64,000 nucleotides of DNA from Massospora cicadina (Eukaryota > Entomophthoromycota > Entomophthoromycetes > Entomophthorales > Entomophthoraceae): the NCBI GenBank assembly GCA_022478985.1, contig JAKSZP010002669.1, positions 1 to 64,000 of the forward strand, given 5' to 3'. Positions 33,191 to 45,101 of the stretch are shown in pieces. Every line of letters begins with the position of its first letter. Position 1 is the first letter of the stretch. Position numbers and translations under genes: made by a program. Under the pieces are notes generated by a model. The model was given only the letters and a program-made list of their open reading frames with translations, ran no database searches and had not been told where the DNA came from.

Positions 33191-33913
33191 AGTTATTAAA
33201 AATGTAGTAATAATTATTTAAATGCAATAACACTCTTGATTAATATAAATGATTGTTGCAAATATATATATAAAGTTAGATCCTATCTAGCTTAATATTG
33301 AGCTACCATATAGAAGATAAAACATAGCATTTAGAATCTTACTGCAGGCAAAGCTGCAGGTTGACAACTAGTATTATAATAAAAGGCTCTAATGTTAAAA
33401 TATGTATGAATTAATTATCTTGTAACTTTGGTAACTGATATAGCCATTAAACTTAGGTTTGGCAATCAGTCTAAACCTTAGTTTTGCAACGATATTAGTG
33501 ATTTCATATAATACATGATCCGTGGTGTTTGGGTATCAACCTTGATTTTCAATACTTTGGATCTGGCCTCTGTTTGGATGATTATAAGTTATCTATAAAT
33601 TTTGGTGATAGAATAAGGATACCTGTATATCAGATAGAAGCTTAACATGTTCATCACCCAGCGTGATTCAGTTTTCTCATGGGGCCCAAATGTGACTATC
33701 AACAAATTGTCAAATGCCAGGAGGTGAGAAAAAATATTTAAAAAATTATAACCTATTGTCTCAATTGTCCAAAATCACCACAAATGTGTTTGGACCGTTT
33801 TTAATAAATACTGTAATACACTGTGATATAATATGATATCTTATCATAGATATAAATTAATAAAAAGTATAATATAATATAAATATTTAATATTTTTATT
33901 TTATATCCTCTAC
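33191..33913. other. AT-rich spacer, no gene seen
   Basis: Low-complexity AT-rich sequence leading into the minisatellite. No ORF or repeat that I can support. Confidence 0.3.
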
Positions 33914-34455
33914 CCATGCAGTTAGGGGTTGTCCCATATCCATGCAGTTAGGGGTTGTCCCATATCCATGCAGTTAGGGGTTGTCCCATATCCATGCAGT
34001 TAGGGGTTGTCCCATATCCATGCAGTTAGGGTTGTCCCATATCCATGCAGTTAGGGTTGTCCCATATCCATGCAGTTAGGGTTGTCCCATATCCATGCAG
34101 TTAGGGTTGTCCCATATCCATGCAGTTAGGGTTGTCCCATATCCATGCAGTTAGGGTTGTCCCATATCCATGCAGTTAGGGTTGTCCCATATCCATGCAG
34201 TTAGGGTTGTCCCATATCCATGCAGTTAGGGTTGTCCCATATCCATGCAGTTAGGGTTGTCCCATATCCATGCAGTTAGGGTTGTCGCATATCCATGCAG
34301 TTAGGGTTGTCGCATATCCATGCAGTTAGGGTTGTCGCATATCCATGCAGTTAGGGTTGTCCCATATCCATGCAGTTAGGGTTGTCCCATATCCATGCAG
34401 ATAGGGTTGTCCCATATCCATGCAGATAGGGTTGTCCCATATCCATGCAGATAGG
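33914..34455 (+). repeat. Minisatellite, 25/26-bp unit, about 21.5 copies
   Basis: Unit ccatgcagttaggg, ttgtcccatat (joined). The first four copies are 26 bp (four Gs, starts 33914, 33940, 33966, 33992). From 34018 the copies are 25 bp (three Gs). Three consecutive units near 34265-34340 read gtcgcat, and the last three carry cagatagg in place of cagttagg. Otherwise the copies are identical, pointing to recent expansion. Most units contain TTAGGG. Confidence 0.95.
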
Positions 34456-34614
34456 AACCTCATTTTGTGCGCCTTTTACTTACGTACCCCATCTGAGCTC
34501 CAATGGTGTTTTGGGTGGGTTTTTACCACTTCGATTTCATTTAAGGCGTCACATTTTGAAATTGCTATTAGCGATGGTAAACCTACGAATTGCTCGTTAA
34601 CGCATTCATCGCTT

Positions 34615-34676
34615 GTCACCCAAATATGGGTGACGGGGCCCCCGCGGAAGTATACTGTCACCCATATTTGGGTGAT
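34615..34676. repeat. Cruciform-forming inverted repeat
   Basis: A 20-bp arm, gtcacccaaatatgggtgac (34615-34634), and its reverse complement with one mismatch (34657-34676), around a GC-rich 22-bp loop. Each arm is itself nearly palindromic. It lies 160 bp after the minisatellite. Confidence 0.85.
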
Positions 34677-35842
34677 ATGGCGACAGGCGAGTTAAATGGG
34701 TGTACCGTTGCAAAGTTATAGGAAGTTAAACTACCTTGTCAAAGTCTGGTGAACTTCAAATTTGATACTTTCATCCCATCGTCTTGGAATAAACTTAGAA
34801 ATGGGGGAGTGTGGAGTTAATTTGATCGGGACCCGTTGTTAAGTTACTTGAAATTATGCCATTTTAAAACTTCAGCTGCAAAATAGGAGGTTGATATCAA
34901 GTTACAGGTGTTGCTGGATATGCAAATTATGGCTAGTTTTTTGTTGTAAAATTACTAAACCATAGATTTGGCAAAGATGTTAAATTCAAATTAATTAACA
35001 CTGGTTCAAAATCACTCATAACTTTGCCCGCATCAATTCAAGAGGTAATCGAAATCACCACCTAGTGCTAAAAAAGGTAATTGAAATCTGGCGTCCGGAT
35101 TCGATTAGCTAAATGCCATATTTTTGGCAAAAGCACCGCCCAAGTTTGAGCGAATCGTTCGATTCGTAACCCTTAGTAAGTGTAAACTTGGAGTTACACG
35201 GATTGGACTAAATTGGTATTAAGGGTGCATGTTAGGTTTATTGGAATTCCCATCTGGGCAAGGCATCAGGTGGGTATGGCTTAATACTCAGTAAAGTATT
35301 TGTTGGTATTATTGGGGGTGACAAAGGATAACAGTTGATGTAAATATGACAATAGATATCAACATTATACCGCATACTGTTTTAAATAAGGGGTGTTGAT
35401 CATCGGTGCGGTAGGCATCAGCTAAATGGATATTGATTGTCTTATAGAAAATCTAAACCAAAGTATACGATTACGAATCGGTGGATATCACGAGAAAATA
35501 TATTTTCGATGGTTGGACAGGGGGTATGACAGCTTATATTTACTAAGGGGCAATCCATTAATTTAATTTGGATGGTAAGGTAATTTCGCAGGAAGTAGGG
35601 TTGAACCTGTGCAAAGTGATTATTAGGATAAACTAAAGCATAAGTTTCACGCGTCACTTGCCATAATGGGATCGATAAAAGCCCCAAAGATTAATTTCCC
35701 AAATTAGTGATAACTGAATGGGAGTTTTTCGGTAAAATTGAAGGATGATCATCTGAAATGTATCGAAGAGGAAATAGAAGTGTTAAATTTATCACCCGAC
35801 AGTTGAGCACAAGGAGTTGCGTGGGATGTACGGAGTCCAATC
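34677..35842. other. Upstream spacer of the decarboxylase, no gene seen
   Basis: AT-rich, with only short chance frames (for example 35442-35687 minus). No transposon similarity was recognised, so it may be original host sequence. Confidence 0.4.
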
Positions 35843-35848
35843 TATAAA
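35843..35848 (+). promoter_or_regulatory. TATA box of the decarboxylase gene
   Basis: TATAAA in the context tctataaaagctg, 117 bp before the ATG. It is the only good TATA match in the proximal upstream region. It predicts a transcription start near 35873. Confidence 0.5.
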
Positions 35849-35901
35849 AGCTGACCGAATTCCATTGGAAGCCACCAGCCCAGCTCAACAAACTTAATTA
35901 A

Positions 35902-35953
35902 GTTGGTTACCATAGTGGTTGATCTAAGCAATTAAATTATAATTACATTGTAG
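35902..35953 (+). other. Possible 5'-UTR intron
   Basis: The donor gttggt, an internal ctaag and the acceptor ttgtag would remove 52 nt from the leader, leaving gtcaccATGG at the start codon. The size and acceptor are fungal-like, but nothing proves splicing. Confidence 0.3.
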
Positions 35954-35959
35954 GTCACC

Positions 35960-37566
35960 ATGGTGAGCAATGGAAGTTTAGAATCAAACCTCGGTGATGA
36001 GAGTCAGGTTTGGCTCCAACCTAAAGACAGATTATCGACGCCAGCCGCCATCGAGCTGGATCAACTGATCGATCGCATTATCCCAAGGCTTCTCAGCTAC
36101 GTCGACGCAACTGCAGGATCCAAGCTCCCAGTGGCGCTGGATCTACCCCCCAATGAACTGAGTAAGCTATTGGACCTCGATTTCAAGGAGGCGGGGATAG
36201 GGCAAGAAGGGCTGGTTGAGCTCCTGGGTCCAATTATAATGAACTGCATTCGGGGGTGGGATCCCCGGTTCTGTGATAAGCTATACGCGTCCACCAACGC
36301 TATTGGCGTGATTGCTGAACTTGTGCTGGGGGTGCTCAACTCCAATTCCCATGTATATCACGTCTCCCCCGCCATGACGCTCGTTGAGATGGCCACCGCC
36401 CATCAATTGGCACTGTTGTTTGGAATGGGCGACAGTAGCGGAGGGATTACGTTTCCTGGTGGATCGGCATCCAACCTAACTGCTTTGGCCACTGCCCGCA
36501 ACATCCACTTCCCACACATCAGGGAGGACGGGTACGGCGAAGATGACAAGCTATCGGTGTTTACTTCTATTCACTCCCACTATTCTATTGAGAAGGCGGC
36601 GATTGCCCTGGGCATCGGCACCCGTCGGGTTTACAAGGTGGCGTCAACTTTGGATGGGCGCATGAAGCCGTGCGCCTTAAAGGAGGCCATCGAAGCTAGC
36701 ATCGCCAAGGGGGAGAAGCCATTCTTTGTAAATTGCACTGCCGGGACAACTGTATTGGGATCGTTTGATGAAATTGGGGCGGTGGCGGCTGTGACGCGCC
36801 CGCTTGGATTGTGGCTGCACGTTGATGGCAGCTGGGGTGGGTCGGTGATATTCTCTAATAAGCATCGCCACCTCCTTTGCAACTCGGAACTGGCCGACAG
36901 TATCACCGTCAACCCCCATAAACTTCTCGGGGTGCCGCTGCAATGCTCGTTCCTGTTGCTCCAGGATCCGCGCCTGTTAGCGAAGGCCAATTCCATCAGC
37001 GCCGACTATCTATTCCATGACCAGAATGACCCATGTTTAGACTTGGGAAATTTCACAATGGGCTGCGGCAGGCGCCCTGACGCCTTCAAAATGTACCTGG
37101 CATGGAAGTACTACGGCACCGCTCGCCTCGGCCAGCGCGTCACCACCGCCTGTGATAATGCCTTATACCTTGCCGCGCGTATCGCCCGCTCTAGCTGCTT
37201 GCAGCTGGCCTTCCCCGTCCACTCGGTAAACGTCTGCTTCTGGTTCCGCCCCGAGGGCTTGGGGCCACCCCCTTCACCCACGTCTCCGATGCGGGAGTTT
37301 GGTCACCCGACTTCACCATCCCCTCCAGCTGGGGCCAACTGACCCAGGGTATCCAAAAGAAGCTGCGCTCCAGTGGCAAGTTCATGCTTGACTTTGCACC
37401 CGCCACCATCCATGCCCCATCGGATAACCAGCTGAAGGAGGTAACTTTACCTCACTTCTTCCGCATGGTCATGAACTCGCCCGAGCTGACCACAATCCAT
37501 ATCGACGCGCTGGTCGATGCCATCGAAGCTTTCGGCAAGGAGCTCGCAACTACCATCCTCAACTAG
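35960..37566 (+). CDS. Group II PLP-dependent decarboxylase (glutamate decarboxylase-like), one frameshift
   Basis: The only well-preserved host gene. An intronless frame from a strong ATG context (caccATGG) runs 434 residues, then shifts by one base in the G-run at 37261-37264. The remaining 101 residues lie in the next frame (GATPFTHVSDAGVW ... ALVDAIEAFGKEL) to a stop at 37564, giving about 535 residues. Motifs: GGSASN (168), HSHYSIEKAA with the cofactor-stacking His (207), HVDGSWGG with Asp289, and NPHKLLG with the Schiff-base Lys321. The family makes amines or beta-alanine/GABA/taurine-type products from acidic or aromatic amino acids. The substrate cannot be told from motifs. Cytosolic: no signal peptide. 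GC content is much higher than in the flanks. A base-call error or a recent null mutation would explain the shift. Confidence 0.9.
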
Positions 37567-37608
37567 ACCGGACCTCCAACTCTAATTTTTCCTCGTTTGT
37601 AGGCTCTA

Positions 37609-37614
37609 AATAAA
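37609..37614 (+). terminator. Polyadenylation signal of the decarboxylase
   Basis: AATAAA 43 bp after the stop codon, preceded by a T-rich tract (taatttttcctcgtttgt). Confidence 0.45.
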
Positions 37615-40359
37615 CGAACCCTTGATCAAATTTAATTCCGGTTAATCGTTGCGAAATCGATGGCCCAAATTGCCGTTTATATATCAAACCGGCATTCCTA
37701 CTCAACCTCATCTTAAATCAATTATTGTTTAGATAATACTTGGGTTTGGTTATAACATCTTTATTCTTTACTTAAGAACGCACTTTACAATACGAGCGCT
37801 TAAAAATCCCCAAAACCTTATTCCCACCCACCTTTAATCAAACTTAAACTTAGCCACGCAAATTAGCTATAAGTGAAAGTCCAGATTTAGTTCACATAAG
37901 TTAACTTTATAACATCTCAGCACTGTAGGTTACATAATTTATCGCTTGCTCTAGAATTTTTTATATAGCCCTTAAAATTTTTCAAAATTCTCTAATACGC
38001 CGAGCACCTTGGTTATAAATTTTTATCAGTTCCAATTAAATCGATTTAATTCGATCAAGCGGTGGTAGATGGTCAAGTATGTTAATGCATCCAAGATATT
38101 ACTATAAGGGCACAAATTCGATTTGAACCCTTCATATATATGATCAAAGTGTCAGGCTTAAGGACTCTTATTGGTTAGGGGATTATATGATACCCAAACC
38201 CTATGATGCTGTAAATAATATAATAGATTGATGGTTGCCAAATTTTAATGAGAGGAAAAAAAATGGGTTGGCAGGAGTTTACCCTATCGTTTTCAAACTG
38301 CCCCCATTTTTCCATCCCCTACGCCCTTTGTCAGGTCTATTTATCATAAGGTCAACCTATTTAAATAAAGTTTAATAAAATTGTACAATATAAAGCAACC
38401 TTGAAGTATCTGTAATTAATTTTACAAAAAAAACAAAATATAATTATCAATATTAATTTTAAAGTTTAATTCAATATTTACCTAGCTTAATGGTTACAGT
38501 CAGGCCCCCAGCCTGGCTGGTGCTGGTTTGATTAGATTCTAGGGTCAATCCAACAGAGCCCATGATGATAGGATTTTCAATATAAGGCATAACCCGCTAT
38601 AAGGAGGTTATGAGGTTCTAAATTAGCTTAAAGATATCAGAGAACATATGTGATGAATAAAACCATCATATTTTTTTAAAAATTATTTATTTAAAGTGTA
38701 ATTGGGATTTAGTCCCTCATTGGAATAGCTTAGGATCATTTTTCATGCTTTTGGGCCATTGCTTTATGTTATGACAACATACAAAGGTTTGTGATAGACT
38801 CACTTGATTTCTATAGGTTTTAGTCTAATTTTAGGGATGGGATGCATCTGGTGCTCTGCGCTTAAATTGATAGTAATTTAAGGCCTTAAGCCCAATAAGC
38901 TTTAATAAAGATTAATAATTAAATTTTTACTCAATCCAACGCTAGCTATGACTAAATGGGTACCCCCAGGTTGAGGCTTCACCCATACTAGGGAAAAGCT
39001 AACAGTTATAATATTCAACTTGATATCTATATCCCCAAAGACCATTGGTTAGCTTGAAAAAGATGGCTAGTGCTTTTGACTATACTTCTATCTCAAAAAA
39101 TGCTGCTGCACTGTGACTAGTGGTCTACTCAACCCTATTGTTTTATATTGCTTTAAAGCCCTTCCTTCTATTTATCTCATTCACAGCTAATTTATCCAAT
39201 ACTATTGCTTTAAACTATCAAGCATAGTATACCTAAGGTTACATATAATAACCTAATTTATAGATTTGATATATAGAAATCCAAAGGATTAAGATATATA
39301 AACTGATAAGGAGTATAAAGATCAGTAAGTTAATTATATAAACATCTGGAAAGGTAGCTGAAGATGCAGCCATAATTTTCTTATAGAAAACCAGCCGTCA
39401 TCCTGCAGCTCTTATTGCAGATAAAGTTTATACTTTTGATTATATATTCTAGGTTTATCTCTCTATTGATCTAGGTATAAACCATATCTAAATAGATATA
39501 TTGTGAGTATTTATACTAAAACAATGTTTATCATTAAATAAGTCATATTACAACTATCTCATAATTTTTATCTACATCATTAACCTATATAAAAGCATCC
39601 CTACTAAAATCCCTCCTTCTAAAATCTCATCAAAAGTCAGCTAAAAGTCTCTTCAAAATACTTTTATATCAGCTAATTATAACTTTTTCAAATATTAAGC
39701 TACCCTAGATAATTGGTTCCTTTAGAATAGTAATTTATCATATAATAAAGGCGTCAAAACCTGCCAAGGATCATGCTAACTCAGAGGCAAAATCCATACC
39801 TTATCAATAACCTTACAGCAGCCAAAATGAAAACATGTGCAATAAAAAAGGACCACCTGATCCCAGATGGCAGCTGTAAAGGCAGATGTTGCCCTATGAT
39901 AAATTGAAAAAAGCGTTTTCAATGCAAACCTTTCTTCAAAATCACCCATCTTAATAAACCCGCCTTGATTAAGGGTACATGTGTGGATAACCAACAATTA
40001 AATGTCTATTCACTCACTCAGTGCCAGTGGTGGAATTCACCATCAACACAAAAAATGATCGGTGTAGTGGGATGGTAAACCATCTGACAACTCAACAAAT
40101 ACTGAAAGTTGAGGCCTGGTGGTATCAGTTGAAACCGCTGGGTCAGATAACTGTAACAGCTACCCAAAAAATCCTTTTATTGATGGAACCAGCCATGGAA
40201 CCAACCAATTGGAAGGACCCTCACAGGAGGCTTACCATAATGAATTTGTAAATTTTAGGACCTTCAATGGTTAATGTCAAATCTGAGCTCATCAATCAGT
40301 AAACCAATTGATCTAAAATTAAATCTACCAATCTAATCCACCACATCATGAGGACCCAA
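37615..40359. other. AT-rich intergenic region with one LTR-like relic
   Basis: Mostly AT-rich sequence with no gene. Near 39776-39850 the minus strand reads CKVIDKVWILPLS, resembling the U3-encoded motif of family C (DLFKVIDKKWVLALL), so a decayed C-like LTR may lie at about 39760-40010. A plus frame at 40021-40251 is unrecognised. Confidence 0.35.
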
Positions 40360-41637
40360 GTTTAAGTCTGGGGAGCGCCCCTATACCTCTATTACAAGGT
40401 CTTTCAGTTTCACACTAGACAGGGGCCAAGAAGGCGGCCGTCCCCCTTGTCACCCAGGGCAATTTAGCCCATGTGGTGGATGAGAGGTGGTTGACGGGAT
40501 ACCCCCTTAAGGTTTTCCATTTCCCCCTATCTGATTATGAAAGAACTACTACAGCGGATTAGGGGTATGGAGGTATCAGTGGTGAGAGAATGCTGGCCAA
40601 AGGGCAATGGCAAGCACATATCTCCAGTGACAACCTCATGGTCTGCCAAAGAGGTGAAAAATATATATGGATTGAGGGGTCCTACTCCAGCAACAATTTT
40701 GGGTTCTGACAAAGAGGCGAAAAGTTAGATAGATTGAGGAACTGACTCCAGTAAACTTGAGGGTGATAAAACCCTTTGATACCCAATGAGCTTAGCCCCC
40801 GTGGCCTAGCCATGGGCGCTACCAGTCACCCGCTGAACAAAGCGTCACTGAGCTAAGCAATAAAGGTGGAAGAAACAATTTAGTGGCAAAATTAGAGTGA
40901 GGGTCAGATGGACAGGGGAAGGTTGATTTGGCATCAAGTTAGTTGCAAGTCTCATTCCACCAAAAAGTGGTTAGGATCATGATAACTTCATTCATGCGTT
41001 CCCACTTATTCCCCAAACCCTAGGCCTTAAGGCAACTGTCCATCAATGGTATGGTTGTTGGTCAAATCTCAATTTTTATTACAATAATCAAAACATATTT
41101 CCAATTGAAAAATCATTTTATACAATTTTTTCTATGTTTTCTCACTGCCGCTGCCAAAAACTATATTCCCAGTGTTGCGCAATGACTGAGCCCTAGTGGC
41201 AATTATTATGACGCCGCTACCCCTTATTATCAAAATGGGTTATTAAGCAAGCAGCCTGTTGGTTATATTCCCACTTTTGGACGCCCTCTGGCGTCAAAAC
41301 ATCTTGTTGTTATTGGTGATCATCTCTCCACTGTGTGAGGTTTCATAACCTTGTCACCTTTGACCGCCCAGTGGTTCCTCAGAGCATCCTGGACCCGCCG
41401 TGGTTTCTGAAGACTTGTCTGCAGTGAAATCTGCTGCCACCTCAGTGGCCACAGTCTGGTTGTTAGTTGGGACGTTGGATATGGTGGTCATTAGTTGCCA
41501 CTCCCTATTCGCTTCTCTCCCCACCTTGTATCAAGTCGTTTGAATGGCAATGCCCCTGGCATTCTGGGTTGCTTTCAGGGTGCTTACGCACCCTGACTGG
41601 AAGGCCAATATCAATCTTATCTGCCATTTCCATGACA
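40360..41637 (+). mobile_element. LTR of a B-type chromovirus (B4)
   Basis: About 1278 bp in plus orientation. The start (tttaagtctggggagc) corresponds to TGTAAGTC of relatives and the end is catgaca at 41637. It encodes GNLAHVVDERWLTGYP near its start and MPLAFWVAFRVLTHPDW near its end, both hallmarks of B-type LTRs. The start is approximate. Confidence 0.65.
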
Positions 41638-42163
41638 CAAAGAAGGAAACCCATATGACGATGATCAGTAAGCACTTGTTTCTCGTGACCCTAGCTATGG
41701 CGCCTGACCATGCAGCACCAAGAGGCAGCCCCACCTAAAAATAAACCCCAAGGGAACCTGGCGACTATGCCTTGACACCCCCATGCTGCGTCTGCAGTGT
41801 TAGCTCAAACAAAAATATGTGCCAAGAACGCCTCTGGGGCCTGGCAGAAGACGAAGACACCCACCCCACCCACTACTGACCCTAAAAAGCTACCTTTGTG
41901 GCAGAATTCAAAAAGCACTGAGCTGAAACAAGAGCACAGAACATTTCTCTCTACCCTCAAACCATGCATTCTGCGTCTATTATGGCCATAATCACATCAA
42001 ATACTACTCCAAGAACTACTTTAGCTGCTTTAAGGTGATTTCTAGGGCCTTAACAGTCATCACCACCATTCATGAAGTGGTAGAAGGACATTAATTAATG
42101 TGGGTTTCACAAAACCAGAAGATGCAGACAGCTCTACAACATCTAATGATAAAACACCATGTG
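41638..42163 (+). pseudogene. B4 internal fragment with gag zinc-knuckle relic
   Basis: Follows the LTR directly. The plus strand near 41970 reads CVYYGHNHIKYYSKNY (one frame change), a degenerate CCHC-type knuckle. Only about 0.5 kb lies before the next LTR start at 42164, so protease, polymerase and integrase are deleted. Confidence 0.4.
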
Positions 42164-42833
42164 TGTAAGTCTGATGGAGAAATCCCTGCAGCTGAATTGG
42201 GAGATAAGCCATTTTTATCAATTGAGGAAAAATCTGGCAGCTGTCCTCCTCTTCACCCGGGGAGCTTTATCCCATGTGATATATGAGAGGTAAGTGATGG
42301 CATATCACATGAAGGTTTCAATGTTCCACCCATGCTAACCACTCATGGGTTGGTACAACGAATACAGGGGGTATTAAGGAAGGTGGCGGTGGCTAGGAAC
42401 TTCAGCTAGCAAAGGTTGATAGTTATCCTTCCCTTTTGGAAGTTTTTAGAGGTTCAAGTCCTACCAATTTTGTTAAATTGAGTTCCACTGGAAGGAAATC
42501 AAATAGATTGGTTTATGGTGTTGGAATTCCCACTCCCATGGCTTTTCATCACCGGAAATCATGAGCCTATTCTTGATAGGTATGGGTACACCAAACCCTT
42601 TCCTGACTTAGTGGGACCATTCATATGTGACCTGACCATGGGCGCACCCAGTTGCCCACTGAACAAAGCAAAGTTGATCTTCCAAGCAAAATCTTGGAGG
42701 AGGCAAAAGTTGGTGGCAAAGTTTAAGCGTGAGTCAGCTAGTCAGACCATAATCAATCCTGCGTCATAGAGTTTTTGGATGCTAATTTAGTGTAATCAAA
42801 ATCTTGATATTATCCCCGACGGTGAATGTCATT
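42164..42833 (+). mobile_element. 5' LTR of chromovirus F, first part
   Basis: Starts TGTAAGTCTGATGG and encodes GALSHVIYER, the counterpart of DLAHVVDER in other B-type LTRs. It is cut after ggtgaatgtcatt (42821-42833) by a minus-strand LINE-like insertion and resumes at 44754. Confidence 0.6.
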
Positions 42834-44753
42834 TTTGAAATTTGAAATTTATTTGAGGTAAGCCAACCTGGGTATAGACATACCAAAAGCTCAAAGAAAA
42901 AAACCTAACAAAATGAAACATCCAGAGAGCGTAACAAAACAAAATTGAACAGAAACACACCAACCAGGCGGGGAAGCGTTGAACCGCTAACAAACCATGG
43001 TGGAGGGGGAGGGGGGTTGCAAAGTGGGTCGTTCCTAAAACCTAGGCGTTGTCTGACTCTGACTACTGCAGAAAGCAAATGCGTGGGGGCATCCTCATGC
43101 TGAGGTTCAATATGGTCAAAAATAGGGTCAGTTGATACAAGTTGGGCTGTGCAAAGGGCCTCAAAATAATTAATGAGGTGGTTCTCAGCAGTCATATGGT
43201 GTTCAGGTAGATTGGCCAGTGTTTCCGCTTGTTAAGGGGCTATCCAATCATTGCAGAGAATCAAATAGGTACTTTTACAGACGGCCATTACAGCCTCATG
43301 GGCTGCTTTGTACATCCCTGTTATTTCAGTCTTGGCGATATGGGGGATGCTGGGGGAAAGATGACCCTGGAAAAACCTGAGGATAGCACGCTGACAGATT
43401 AAAGATTGGCATCCCAGAGTTTAATATTTGTAGGGGAGGATGCTGTAGCAACGTCCAGCTGATGGTCACTATGGAATGGTTCAACATTTGTTTATGGAGT
43501 ATACCACCTGAGGATATTGAGTATTAAAAGTCAGAGCTCAAAAATTGACTAAATTCAATTTTTTGAGGGGAGGACGAAATTATTTCACCTGATCCAACAA
43601 TCACATCCAATAGTTCCCAATGATTTAAGTTAGTTAGAATACGGCCATGGATTGTAAATTGGGCATGAGGATCGAATCAGATTGTGCTTGGGTGGGTACA
43701 GTAGTACAAGACTGACCAAGATTGGTTGGTGCAACTTTGGGTGGGTGAGGGAGGCTGGAGTTACGGATGGGGACAGGAGCTTTACGCTGGCCCATCAATT
43801 GAGTGAGCTGGGGTGGAGAGGGCAGCAAGAAACCCCATTCAGAAGCAGCTACCACAGTTGCAGAGGAGGGAGTGGAGGTAGTGTCAGTATTATGGGGCAG
43901 GTTTTCTTGCTATGGTCAAAGGCAAAACAGATGGGACAAGCTTGTTGACCACTGTCTATCCTAGCCCGGAAGCAGTGATCAGGTGCTGCAACCAGGTGAG
44001 CATTCGGAGGAATCTTTGGGCCATATGGGGGTGGTGAGGTTTTATGGTAGCAGTGGGGTGAGGGGCGGCAAGGCGCTCTTCACCAGTAGGTACAGTGAAA
44101 TAGAGAATAGGGTTGGTGCCATAGGCTGAAAGCCTTGCCATTAATTCATCATATAAAACCTGAGCTGGGAGATGCAAAGGGAGGTTTACAAAAGATACCG
44201 CCAATGTAGAATCTGTAGGGGGCGAGTATGAGTGGTGGGAACAGGGGTGTTTTTATATACAAAAGGGGTAGCTGCTGCTGCCGCTGCATCCTCCTTAAAG
44301 GAAAACCTAATATTAAAGTAGCCCTTAAAAGAGCAAAAATCAATAAATCTGGCTGGCGCAAAGGTAGCTGAAGCAAGCTCAATAATTGCCTTATTGGCAT
44401 ATGGGAACAAACGCCTATACTAAACTTGAAGGCAAAAGCGAAGGTTTGAGAGTGGGAGGGCATTGGGGTTTGTACAAGTTGGGTGGACTCATGAAAGGTG
44501 CAATGCGAGGTCTCTTGGGGGAACAAACCAATATGAAGAATTGGGTGGACTGGCTGAGCCAGGTCGCAAGTGTTTTCCTCCCAGGTGAAAAATGCTCAGA
44601 AGAGTTTCACTGCTGCCCCACCTGAGAGCAGCAGGTGGTGGGGCTGAGGACATCTGTGGAGTGGTGTTGCTGCGAATTGAAGTGGCAAACTATGTTTAAC
44701 TTTTAAATATAATGCTCAAAAGTGAGTTTGAGCGGAAAGAAAAAACTCTAGTT
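42834..44753 (-). mobile_element. ORF1-only non-LTR retrotransposon
   Basis: 1920 bp flanked by ggtgaatgtcatt (42821-42833) and ggtaaatgtcatt (44754-44766), a 13-bp duplication with one mismatch. The minus-strand 3' end is A-rich (caaataaatttcaaatttca). It encodes a gag-like ORF1 in several frames (FAPARFIDFCSFKGYFNI, LPAQVLYDELMARLSAYG), a CCHC knuckle CPICFAFDHSKKTC (about 43920-43960, exactly CX2CX4HX4C) and a C-terminal domain ENHLINYFEALCTAQLV ... LLSAVVRVRQRL. No reverse transcriptase is present. The same C-terminal domain directly precedes the 3' UTR in the copy at 46978-47323, suggesting non-autonomous half-LINE elements. Confidence 0.65.
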
Positions 44754-45101
44754 GGTAAATGTCATTGTTCAGGTCCCTATTTTGGTTAGTGAGATTATAA
44801 TGCAGCAGACCCATATAGGCTCTGCTGTCACTCCATCTTTCCTTTACTACCCTTTAACAATTCCAATAAAAAATGATCCTCAAAAATCATTATTTTATTT
44901 GTGAATCATAGTAGTCCGCGAGGCAACTAATAACACTGAATATTGATTTTAGACGTCTGTGGTTGGTACTTGAAGCTGCCCCACTACTGTTTCATCCATT
45001 ATTATGGATGTCTGTACCACAGGCAATATGGCTGGTGTTTTGGGTAGTTATCCACCTGGAGCTCCAGGCCAGTCTTATTATCATCAGCATGCTCCATGAC
45101 A
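44754..45101 (+). mobile_element. 5' LTR of chromovirus F, second part
   Basis: Completes the LTR to catgaca at 45101. It contains the frame AIWLVFWVVIHLELQASLIII, the U5-encoded motif of B-type LTRs, which runs on into the interior (HDIMERPQFLSISTLLGGK). Confidence 0.6.

Noticed and set aside
33914..34455. CRISPR array
   Set aside because: Units are directly adjacent with no spacers and the context is eukaryotic. It is a minisatellite.
36631..36996. Minus-strand frames (121 and 88 residues) opposite the decarboxylase
   Set aside because: Shadow frames of a GC-rich conserved coding region. All family motifs are on the plus strand.
37250..37270. Programmed frameshifting or a small intron in the decarboxylase
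   Set aside because: No slippery heptamer, no donor or acceptor pair. The two frames meet within a G-run with no extra sequence, which fits a one-base deletion.
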